This document shows, in pieces, positions 28,051-34,750 of a stretch of DNA of 64,000 nt. The stretch is from Chryseobacterium edaphi (GTDB taxonomy: Bacteria; Bacteroidota; Bacteroidia; Flavobacteriales; Weeksellaceae), in assembly GCF_025628985.1 (NCBI RefSeq), contig NZ_JAOTEM010000001.1, forward strand, positions 806,001-870,000, read 5' to 3'. The notes beneath the pieces are model-generated. The model was given only the letters and a program-made list of their open reading frames with translations. It made no database searches and was not told where the DNA came from. Within the stretch, counting starts at the first letter, position 1. Each line of letters opens with the position of its first letter. The position numbers and the translations under genes were made by a program.

Positions 28051-28193
28051 AACCCAAACGTTTACCTGTGAAACGTAAAATTTTAGGGTGTAGGACGTAA
28101 ACGTTTGGTGTGGAGACGTAAAATTTTAAGGCAAAAGCCTAAATCTTTACCCTCATGGGCGTAAAATTTTGCCTTGGTAACGTAAAATTTTGG
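28051..28193. repeat. Array of seven palindromic A/T octamers with 21-22 bp spacing
   Basis: Octamers begin at 28056 (AAACGTTT), 28077 (AAAATTTT), 28099 (AAACGTTT), 28120 (AAAATTTT), 28141 (AAATCTTT), 28163 (AAAATTTT) and 28184 (AAAATTTT). Steps are 21, 22, 21, 21, 22 and 21 bases, a mean of 21.3, equal to two helical turns. Most are preceded by CGT and followed by one or two G within three bases, giving a loose unit CGT-octamer-(A/G)GG. The array sits directly before, and its last copy overlaps, the promoter of the gene at 28290. It resembles an operator or curved-DNA array, not a CRISPR. Confidence 0.85.
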
Positions 28194-28219
28194 TCGCAGA
28201 ACCTTATTGTTTAGGTTTG
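28189..28219 (+). promoter_or_regulatory. Bacteroidota-type promoter of the gene at 28290
   Basis: TTTG at 28189-28192 is followed after 19 bases by TAGGTTTG at 28212-28219, an exact match to the known flavobacterial -33/-7 pattern. Transcription should begin near 28226, leaving a leader of about 64 bases. The -33 box is formed by the end of the seventh octamer repeat. Confidence 0.75.
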
Positions 28220-28289
28220 ACCTTCATTAATGCTAAAAAAATGAGTAGAGAACTCTGATAAGTAATATTAACCATTAAATAAAACACAA

Positions 28290-28778
28290 ATGCCAATTGA
28301 CAATTTGGGAAGACTGCACCTCAGTGCAGCGCAGAAAACAAGTATTTCAGATGCTTTAACAACAATCGAAGCGGTACTGCTAACCGTAACTCAAAATCTT
28401 ACGACAGAAGAACGCCAGAGATTCGGCAGCGTCAATGAAACCAACAAATTGCTGGTCAACAAAGCACTCGATTATTACCAAAACCAACCGTCGTTAAGCA
28501 GTCCTGATGTAGATTGGGCAGAGTATGAGCTGGATTTTCAGGATCGTTCCTTCGCAGATACTACCGAACAGCGTATGTTGTCTGCAGTAAGAATGCTGAC
28601 CGACTTTAAGATCGTTCATGATTTTGATAATTATCAGGATGCACTGACTGACTATGATTACAGCAAATACAAAGCGGGTACAAAAACACCGGGCTTTACT
28701 GAAAAAGTAGCCGATATGAAAGTGTTTTTTCCTAATAGCGGAGGATCAGGAACGCCACCTTCATCCAAAACAGAATAA
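28290..28778 (+). CDS. Small helical protein of unknown function downstream of the phased repeat array
   Basis: This is a 162-residue soluble protein with no signal peptide. The first 65 residues read as an amphipathic helix pair (LSAAQKTSISDALTTIEAVLL, then LTTEERQRFGSVNETNKLLV), the middle carries an acidic segment (SSPDVDWAEYELDFQDRSF), the next part is helical (EQRMLSAVRMLTDFKIVHDF), and the C-terminus is a low-complexity Gly/Ser/Pro tail. The layout recalls a group of about 160-residue hypothetical proteins that I associate with Chryseobacterium relatives, but no function is known to me. Its own strong promoter carries an unusual upstream repeat array, so it is probably highly or specifically regulated. 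Confidence 0.8.
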   Translation: MPIDNLGRLHLSAAQKTSISDALTTIEAVLLTVTQNLTTEERQRFGSVNETNKLLVNKALDYYQNQPSLSSPDVDWAEYELDFQDRSFADTTEQRMLSAVRMLTDFKIVHDFDNYQDALTDYDYSKYKAGTKTPGFTEKVADMKVFFPNSGGSGTPPSSKTE

Positions 28779-28802
28779 GAATTTTTTCAGAATAGAACAT
28801 AA

Positions 28803-28836
28803 AAAAAACCGGAAGCTTAAAAGTTCCGGTTTTTTA
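28803..28836 (+). terminator. Terminator after the 28290 gene
   Basis: AACCGGAA and TTCCGGTT form a GC-rich stem extended by A and T runs, loop GCTTAAAAG. Symmetry would allow use by the convergent hydrolase gene as well. Confidence 0.88.
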
Positions 28837-28879
28837 TTTATACTGATCAGTCTGAGTCGAATAAAGTTTATTGAAATGA

Positions 28880-29638
28880 TTATTTACTGTTAGCTGCTTC
28901 CAAGATCAATTTCAGTACTTCTTTTGGTTTTGAGATCATCACGACGTGACTGGCATCCACTTCAATGCTTTTGGCTTTCATTCTTTTTACGAAGAAACGT
29001 TGTAAATCAGGGTGAAGAGATTTGTCACTTTTTGCGACTACAAACCAGCTTGGTTTTGTTTTCCACGCAGCCTCAGTCACCGTATCTGCGAACACTTTTC
29101 CGTTGGCGGCATTCTGTGTGGCATAGACTACATCCTGTTGACTTGGAGACAAATCTTCAGCAAATACTTTTTGCACCCCTTCTCTGGTCAAAGTCATGTA
29201 GCCATTACTTTGTGCAAAATATTTTCCCAATTCTGTGGCTGGTGCTGTTGCAGACAATCCAGGAAGCGTTTCTCCCTTGTCAGGCGCCAATGCTGCTACA
29301 TACACCAAACCTTTTACTTTGGGATCGTTACCTGCTTCGGTAATGACGAATCCGCCCCATGAATGTCCGATCAAGATCACCGGACCTGCAGCTCTGTCGA
29401 TGGCTCTTTTTGTGAAAGCAACATCTTCTGCCAAAGAGTTCGTAGGATTCTGTACAGAGATGACATCATAGCCGGTTGCCAATAAAGTGGGGATCACTTC
29501 ACTCCAGCTGGAGCCGTCTGCAAACAGACCGTGTACGAAAATGATGGTTGGCTTTTTTGAGTTGTCTTTGTTTTGTGCATTCACATTGACAGCTAAAAAC
29601 AGGATTGCAAAAGCAATGATTGATTTTAATAATTTCAT
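28880..29638 (-). CDS. Secreted alpha/beta hydrolase
   Basis: The start at 29638 (MKLLKSIIAFAILFLAVNVNAQ) gives a clean signal peptide; an upstream in-frame ATG would bury it. The 252-residue protein has the oxyanion segment IIFVHGLFADGSSW, nucleophile elbow GHSWGG with Ser near 100, and a C-terminal His in DASHVVMISKP with an Asp in the preceding strand (VAKSDKSLHPD). This is the pattern of RsbQ/haloperoxidase-like periplasmic alpha/beta hydrolases common in soil flavobacteria. The substrate is unknown. The araC-like gene lies immediately upstream on the same strand, 87 bases away, and is a likely regulator. Confidence 0.9.
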   Translation of the reverse strand: MKLLKSIIAFAILFLAVNVNAQNKDNSKKPTIIFVHGLFADGSSWSEVIPTLLATGYDVISVQNPTNSLAEDVAFTKRAIDRAAGPVILIGHSWGGFVITEAGNDPKVKGLVYVAALAPDKGETLPGLSATAPATELGKYFAQSNGYMTLTREGVQKVFAEDLSPSQQDVVYATQNAANGKVFADTVTEAAWKTKPSWFVVAKSDKSLHPDLQRFFVKRMKAKSIEVDASHVVMISKPKEVLKLILEAANSK

Positions 29639-29725
29639 CTTAAAAATTTGTTTAAAATTGTGTGTCATTATTGACATGACAAAGATGCGAATGCGAAATG
29701 TGAATGGATTTGTAGATTCGTTCAA

Positions 29726-30580
29726 TTACTTGGTTATTCTGTTCAAACGATAATTGGTCGGGGTGGTGTGGTATTTTTCACCAAAACTTTTGGTGAAATT
29801 GGCAACGTCATTGAAACCACAGTCAAAAGCGATATCGCTGATGCGTTCATTAGAAATCAGTAGCAGCTCGGCAGCTTTTTCCAGTTTTTTGTTTTTGATG
29901 TAATTGGCGGGTGTATCATTGTATAACTTCGCAAACTCCCTTTTGAAAGATGACAGGCTCAGATTATTCTCGTTCGCCAGTTCCTCAATCGATGCCTGTG
30001 AGTACAGATGTGCTTCTATAACTTGTTTGAAAGTATAAGTTGCCGGCGAAAATAGTTGAGAGAGAATCACTTGTATGGCTTCTGCATTTTGTGTCTGTGA
30101 AAGGAGGAGCACAATTTCTTTCAGTTTCAGGATCAGAATGTCTTCATTGACGAGGGTGGGGTTTTCAAAATAAAACAACAGTCCTTCAATGTACTTCTGG
30201 ATCAGGAAGTCGTTGTTGATTTTTTCACTCGATTTATTGGAAATGGGAACTTTCGGTTTTTGAAGGATGATCGGTAATTCCCGGTCGTATATTTTCTTGA
30301 GAATCTCGGGATGGAAGGTTACAATCACAATTTCACAATTTCTGCCGGATTCCGAATTGTGCAGTTGCTTTCCAAAGTTGACACAGTTTAAAAACAGAGC
30401 GTAATTGGTAGGGATGTTAACTTCCTCCTCATCAATCTTATATTCAAATTCGCCTTCTTTGACAAAGAAAAAACAGGCCTGTTCAGCCACTTTAATATCA
30501 ATTTTGAAAGGCGCCTCCAACACCAGTTTCTGAATCAAAGTTTTCCCGAATAATTCAATTGTTTTGTGGTCTGTTTTCAT
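29726..30580 (-). CDS. AraC-family transcriptional regulator
   Basis: The 284-residue regulator has an N-terminal domain with a beta-rich part (FFVKEGEFEYKIDEEEVNIP) of the ExsA-like type and a C-terminal double helix-turn-helix: SIEELANENNLSLSSFKREF and ISDIAFDCGFNDVANFTKSF, followed by TPTNYR. It precedes and is codirectional with the alpha/beta hydrolase gene, suggesting that it controls it. The signal is unknown. Confidence 0.93.
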   Translation of the reverse strand: MKTDHKTIELFGKTLIQKLVLEAPFKIDIKVAEQACFFFVKEGEFEYKIDEEEVNIPTNYALFLNCVNFGKQLHNSESGRNCEIVIVTFHPEILKKIYDRELPIILQKPKVPISNKSSEKINNDFLIQKYIEGLLFYFENPTLVNEDILILKLKEIVLLLSQTQNAEAIQVILSQLFSPATYTFKQVIEAHLYSQASIEELANENNLSLSSFKREFAKLYNDTPANYIKNKKLEKAAELLLISNERISDIAFDCGFNDVANFTKSFGEKYHTTPTNYRLNRITK

Positions 30581-30613
30581 TTTGGTCTTTAGTTAGTCAC
30601 TAATTATAAAAAA

Positions 30614-31282
30614 TTATTTACCAATTGCCTCATTTAAAAAACGGTTAAAAGGATAAATTTCTTTCAGCACCTGTACGGTGTTTTTGACAAAATTTTTATC
30701 CTGAATCTCATCATCAGATAAAGGATGGAAAACTGTAAACTGCTTGAACTTCAAATAATCGCCCATCGGATCTTCCTTATCAAATCCCTGCGGAACTTTT
30801 ACCAGCTTTGTTCCCTGTAATTCCAGAATGTCTTTAAATGATTTTTCATTAAGAATTTTCAAAAAGGCATCACTGTGGGAACTGATGGCTGCACGTATCG
30901 CTTTCAGATTTTTCGGTTCGGTCATGTAAACACCACCTGCCAGAAAAGATTTTCCCGGTTCGATGTGAATGTAATAGCCTGCATGATTTAATGTTTTGGG
31001 ACCTTTCTCTACCAATGATGCACCGATATTCGTTTTGTAAGGTGTTTTGTCCTGGGAGAAACGAGTGTCTTTATAAATCCTGAAAATACATTTTTTAGCT
31101 TCCAGACGTTCTACGCTGCTGTCAAAATCGGCAACTTCAGAAATGATCGTATTCACTACGTTTTCAAAGTTCTCTTTGATTTGAAGATAGCGTTGTTTGT
31201 TTTCATTAAACCATTCACGGTTGTTATTGATTTCAAGGGTAGATAAGAAGTTCAGGACTTCAGGACTGACAGCTGTTGACAT
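30614..31282 (-). CDS. DUF2461 family protein
   Basis: The 222-residue protein matches the DUF2461 (TIGR02453) pattern: an N-terminal LNFLSTLEINNNREWFNENKQ, then FRIYKDTRFSQDKTPYKTNIGA and GYYIHIEPGKSFLAGGVYM, with a helical C-terminal half. The family is widespread in Bacteroidota and has no established biochemical function. The protein has no signal peptide. It is separated from the AraC gene by 33 bases and may share its transcript. Confidence 0.9.
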   Translation of the reverse strand: MSTAVSPEVLNFLSTLEINNNREWFNENKQRYLQIKENFENVVNTIISEVADFDSSVERLEAKKCIFRIYKDTRFSQDKTPYKTNIGASLVEKGPKTLNHAGYYIHIEPGKSFLAGGVYMTEPKNLKAIRAAISSHSDAFLKILNEKSFKDILELQGTKLVKVPQGFDKEDPMGDYLKFKQFTVFHPLSDDEIQDKNFVKNTVQVLKEIYPFNRFLNEAIGK

Positions 31283-31378
31283 CGGTTTTATAATTTAAGA
31301 TAAAGATATTAATTCTTTGAAGATTCTTACCACATCCATTTATTGAACTGTTGTTTTTTAATTATAATAATATTTAAT

Positions 31379-32077
31379 CTAACATATCAAAAGAAGTCGG
31401 TACTCACCATCATTTTCAACAGGAGCTTTGTGAATACACGGTAAAACTTTTTGTTCCGGATGGTCTACGGCTAATCTCCAGAGATGTCCGCATCCTAAAT
31501 TGACAGGTTGAGCATCAGCTTTCGGAAGATAGTGCAGATCAAAGAAATTGTCTTTCAGGAAGTCTTCAAATTCCGCTTCGGAACCCGTATGTAATTCTTT
31601 AAGTTTTTTCCGGATTTCAGGAATATGTATTTTTTGTACTGCCTGATCGTTGCCAATAATATCACTTGCAGGACCATGATAAGTGCTTAAAAAAGTATCT
31701 GTCGGAGTAGGGGAACGGTCTACGTGAAACGAATATACATCAGTAGATATAAAATCAAATTCTTCATCTCGATCGTAAATTTTCAGTAAATTCAGAGAAG
31801 GGGATGCTCCAAAATCAGTCAGTAATTTTAAATCGGCTAAAATGATTTCCCTTGCTATTTTACCATTTTCGGAAAGTTGTAATGCTAAAAGGTCTTCCTT
31901 GGAAACTTCTGTAATATTATCTTCCAACATAAGTTTAGAAACAATTTCTTTAAAATCTCCGGATAGATCTCTGAACCAACATAGTGAATTGACATCTCCC
32001 TTAAAATCAGTATTAATAAGTTCTGAAAATGTCTGAACCACTTGAATCTGGTTGTTATTAGAAAATGTATTGTTCAT
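31379..32077 (-). CDS. Hypothetical protein, DUF1826-like
   Basis: This is a 232-residue cytoplasmic protein. The central part (FDFISTDVYSFHVDRSPTPT followed by STYHGPASDIIG) resembles the DUF1826 pattern with FHVDR and TYxGPG segments, which suggests membership with moderate certainty. The C-terminal part is unusual for the family (LGCGHLWRLAVDHPEQKVLPCIHKAP), with Cys and His residues that could bind metal. Function unknown. It stands alone. Confidence 0.6.
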   Translation of the reverse strand: MNNTFSNNNQIQVVQTFSELINTDFKGDVNSLCWFRDLSGDFKEIVSKLMLEDNITEVSKEDLLALQLSENGKIAREIILADLKLLTDFGASPSLNLLKIYDRDEEFDFISTDVYSFHVDRSPTPTDTFLSTYHGPASDIIGNDQAVQKIHIPEIRKKLKELHTGSEAEFEDFLKDNFFDLHYLPKADAQPVNLGCGHLWRLAVDHPEQKVLPCIHKAPVENDGEYRLLLIC

Positions 32078-32352
32078 ATTCCGGTAATAATTTATTCGTT
32101 TACTTTTTTACAAAAATAGTTGATCCATCATAAGATCAGTCAAGAAATGCATTGAAAGTTTTTCCAGCATTTTTAAAACAGTAATTTTAAATTTTAAATT
32201 TAAAATTATAAATACACTTATCTAACTTCAGATCCAATTTGTAGATTTGCAGATTGGATTTTGCGTTACCATAATTCTAGTCATCAAATTTACATCAGTA
32301 CAAAGTTGATTTGAAATAATACATAAGTCCTTTAAAATCTGTTATTTTTAAA

Positions 32353-32826
32353 ATGAGAAAAATCTTTTATTTCATATTATTTCTAAATTCACTTCTTTCT
32401 GCGCAGATCAAAGCGAAAATAGTTGGTATAAAAGACGGTGATACCGTTGTGGCTCTACTTGAGAACAATACACAGGAAACATTGAGATTAGCAGATGTCG
32501 ATTGCCCTGAAAACAGACAGCCATTTGGGAAAAATGCAAAGCAATTTACCAGTTCACAGGTTTTTGGTAAGAATGTCATATTTTACAGAATCAGCAAAGA
32601 CCGGTACAGAAGAACGATTGCCAAAATATTCTACGATAATGATAAATATCTTTCCGGAGAAATCATAAAAGCCGGATTTGGATGGTGGTATTACAAAGCT
32701 TCTAAAAATTTCAATTTAAAAGATGATGAGATTGCGGCCAGGAATAAAAAGCTGGGTTTATGGTCAGACAAAAATGCGGTTGCGCCTTGGGATTTCAGGA
32801 AAAAGAAGAAACAGCACCTTCAGTGA
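32353..32826 (+). CDS. Secreted thermonuclease-family (SNase-like) nuclease
   Basis: The 157-residue protein has a short signal peptide (MRKIFYFILFLNSLLSAQ) and a staphylococcal-nuclease fold: KIVGIKDGDTVVAL (catalytic Asp), RLADVDCPENRQPFG (catalytic Arg and Glu), the second Arg in SKDRYRRTIAKIFY, and the C-terminal helix AGFGWWYYKAS...AARNKKLGLW. All four active-site positions are present, so it should be an active Ca2+-dependent nuclease in the periplasm or outside the cell. It is a single gene. Confidence 0.93.
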   Translation: MRKIFYFILFLNSLLSAQIKAKIVGIKDGDTVVALLENNTQETLRLADVDCPENRQPFGKNAKQFTSSQVFGKNVIFYRISKDRYRRTIAKIFYDNDKYLSGEIIKAGFGWWYYKASKNFNLKDDEIAARNKKLGLWSDKNAVAPWDFRKKKKQHLQ

Positions 32827-32900
32827 TACTCTTTCTGTATGTCCATTGGATAATAATGTTCTTTACGGGTTTCCGTAAATAATTAATTTGGTTTTCAGAT

Positions 32901-33461
32901 TTACTTCCAACCTATTTTTTTTCTCCAGATTATATAATCCTGATTTTGGCTTTCAATCTTTTCTATTTCTTCGATGGAAAGGATAGAATTTATTTGTACT
33001 AAAGTTAAATTAGGAAGATTAAACTCTTGCCTGAATTCATTGATTTTGTTTTTATTAATAACCGGAAATATGGTTTGGTCAGCATTTAATTGAGTTCCGA
33101 ATTTCTGAGGAAGCCCCTGAAAGTATTGAATTCTGTCATATAAGTATGCAAGATTTTTACGATCTACATCAAAATCATTTTTTAACATTAATTCATAACA
33201 TGACTTCATAAATTGAGGTTCTGAAATAGAATGTTGAATAATTAGCCAAGCTGCATTACTTGCTTCTTTACCAACTTTTGAAACGGTAGGAAATCCAATT
33301 TCATCAATTATTTTTCGAAGTTCTTCAGCATTTTCCCTGTGAACTTTTTCCATTTCGGGATGGTATTTTCCTTCAAACTCTTTGTCTTTTAATATTTTAT
33401 TTCTTGTATTCAGGTCACGTTCTACCAATTCAATTAATCTTTTGGAATAAAAGTTTTCCAT
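32901..33461 (-). CDS. DUF6624 family protein
   Basis: The 186-residue soluble protein shows the DUF6624 pattern in its first 90 residues: YHPEMEKVHRENAEELRKII, FPTVSKVGKEASNAAWLIIQHS and FMKSCYELM, then LAYLYDRIQYFQGLPQKFGTQL. The family is common in Bacteroidota and is described as hypothetical; no enzymatic motif is known to me. No signal peptide is seen. The next gene upstream lies about 40 bases away on the same strand, so the two may be cotranscribed. Confidence 0.85.
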   Translation of the reverse strand: MENFYSKRLIELVERDLNTRNKILKDKEFEGKYHPEMEKVHRENAEELRKIIDEIGFPTVSKVGKEASNAAWLIIQHSISEPQFMKSCYELMLKNDFDVDRKNLAYLYDRIQYFQGLPQKFGTQLNADQTIFPVINKNKINEFRQEFNLPNLTLVQINSILSIEEIEKIESQNQDYIIWRKKIGWK

Positions 33462-33502
33462 AATATAAAATTTGGAGTTGAATTCTGATAGGTATAGAAT
33501 TA

Positions 33503-33781
33503 TTATTTGCTTTGTTTTAAAGCATAAATTTCTTTCCGCAGATCGCTGATTGTTGTAATCGTGTGGTTAATATGATTAAATAGATTGTACAGGCTCAACT
33601 TGAGTTCTATATTAGAATCCATATAATTTGAGAAAGTGGGAACGATCACATATTTGCCGGATACTAAATTTTTTTCCAGTAAATACTCATCTTTAAGGTT
33701 TTTGATGATTTTGAAGTCCCTTTTGAGATAGGTTAATATCAGTTGATGAAGTAGGTTTTTATGTAATCTTAAATTTTTCAT
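33503..33781 (-). CDS. Small hypothetical protein
   Basis: The 92-residue basic protein (MKNLRLHKNLLHQLILTYLK...) has no recognisable domain, signal peptide or membrane span. Helical segments at both ends flank a strand-rich middle (LVSGKYVIVPTF). It lies 41 bases upstream of the DUF6624 gene on the same strand. It is probably real because of its length, codon use and normal spacing, but nothing is known of its role. Confidence 0.55.
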   Translation of the reverse strand: MKNLRLHKNLLHQLILTYLKRDFKIIKNLKDEYLLEKNLVSGKYVIVPTFSNYMDSNIELKLSLYNLFNHINHTITTISDLRKEIYALKQSK

Positions 33782-33980
33782 TGTGTTGAAAGCTCTTGCT
33801 TAATGATAACTTGTACATTTTAAATACAAAATATCATGCCATGAATTTTCAACATCATCAACATCATCTTAATAATCTAGACATAATCATGCTTTTACAA
33901 ACTATTCATCTGATTATTTCTTATTATGTAGATTAAAATTTAAATATTTACAAATTATTGAAATAAATATTTTTTTTTAA

Positions 33981-34187
33981 TTATACGCGATTTTTTGAAA
34001 ACATAGACAATAATCCCAACAAAGAAAAAAATGCCGTCATCATAGTAAAAAGGAGCGAGACAGAAACCGAAATTTCTGAACTGAAATCAAAAAACGCGTA
34101 TGCTTTTAAGAATAAAAATTCTCTGGCTCCGATGCCTGCAAACGAAATTAAACTGAGAATAGAGCTGCAAATCAATAAGATTGTCAT
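33981..34187 (-). pseudogene. C-terminal remnant of a UPF0104 (lysylphosphatidylglycerol synthase TM-type) membrane protein
   Basis: A 68-residue frame begins at an ATG only five codons after an in-frame stop. It contains SLISFAGIGAREFLFLKAYAFF followed by two membrane helices, which closely resembles the last two helices and the conserved GxGxRE motif of the 300-residue UPF0104 flippase-like family. The N-terminal five or six helices are missing, and the sequence just upstream is occupied by noncoding DNA and the promoter of the DUF6660 gene. Most likely a decayed gene; a tiny membrane protein is possible but less likely. Confidence 0.65.
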
Positions 34188-34277
34188 TAATAATTGATGA
34201 AGTTAGTTTTTCATATTCCAGCATTCACTGATTCAGATTATTCACTGATTTATAAAAGAAATTTGAAAAATTAAATA

Positions 34278-34310
34278 TTTGATATTTAAAAAGTATAATT
34301 CCTATATTTG
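34278..34310 (+). promoter_or_regulatory. Promoter of the metal-efflux cluster
   Basis: TTTG at 34278-34281 and TATATTTG at 34303-34310 are 21 bases apart, a good Bacteroidota promoter. Start of transcription would fall about 34316-34318, at or next to the ATG of the DUF6660 gene, giving a nearly leaderless mRNA. Confidence 0.7.
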
Positions 34311-34317
34311 TGTCTGA

Positions 34318-34638
34318 ATGAAATTTCTTGTATTCATATTCACATTTTATCTCATGGCAATTTCTTTGGTGCCATGCAGTGATGTGGACGAGAACTCCGG
34401 TTTTTCGGAAACAAAAGTTGAAAGACTGCAGGATAATCATCAATCAGGGCACAGCGATGTTTGCAGTCCTTTTTGTACCTGCAATTGCTGTCAGATGACA
34501 GTTGCATCTTTCAAAATCGAACCGTTATTAGATTTTCCTGCACACATTCAGATCTATTTTTCAAAGAAAATTCTTTTTCAGAAAAACGATTTCGCCTATC
34601 AGGTTTATGACCACATTTGGCAACCTCCCAAGATTTAA
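34318..34638 (+). CDS. DUF6660 Cys/His-rich secreted protein of the metal-efflux cluster
   Basis: The 106-residue protein has a signal peptide (MKFLVFIFTFYLMAISLVPC) and then a short region with His and Cys clusters: HQSGHSDVCSPFCTCNCCQ at about 41-60. This is the signature of DUF6660 proteins, which in Bacteroidota regularly precede CusA/CzcA-type efflux genes. The Cys/His cluster could bind Cu, Zn or a similar ion in the periplasm, as a sensor or chaperone; this is inference. Its promoter places the translation start almost at the transcript start. Confidence 0.88.
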   Translation: MKFLVFIFTFYLMAISLVPCSDVDENSGFSETKVERLQDNHQSGHSDVCSPFCTCNCCQMTVASFKIEPLLDFPAHIQIYFSKKILFQKNDFAYQVYDHIWQPPKI

Positions 34639-34651
34639 TTTTTATTGATTT

Positions 34652-34676
34652 TTTGAAATTTAATTTCAAATTTTTT
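34652..34676 (+). terminator. AT-rich hairpin between DUF6660 and the RND gene
   Basis: TTTGAAAT and ATTTCAAA form an 8-bp stem with a three-base loop, followed by TTTTTT at 34671-34676. As a weak terminator it could lower expression of the transporter relative to the DUF6660 protein. Confidence 0.5.
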
Positions 34677-34750
34677 ATGAAGACTTTTCAGTTTTCAGAA
34701 TTCACTTTGTCGGTACTTTATATTTAAAATTTAATTTAAATGTAAAAAGT

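Noticed and set aside
28051..28200. CRISPR array
   Set aside because: Units are 21-22 bases with only a palindromic octamer conserved, without long direct repeats, spacers or cas genes.
24028..28290. Integrated mobile element around the SIR2-NACHT gene
   Set aside because: No integrase, transposase, terminal repeats or tRNA target site could be found at either side, so transfer is only suggested by composition.
28924..29471. Three plus-strand frames opposite the alpha/beta hydrolase gene
   Set aside because: Complement of a gene with clear catalytic motifs; the frames overlap one another and lack family patterns.
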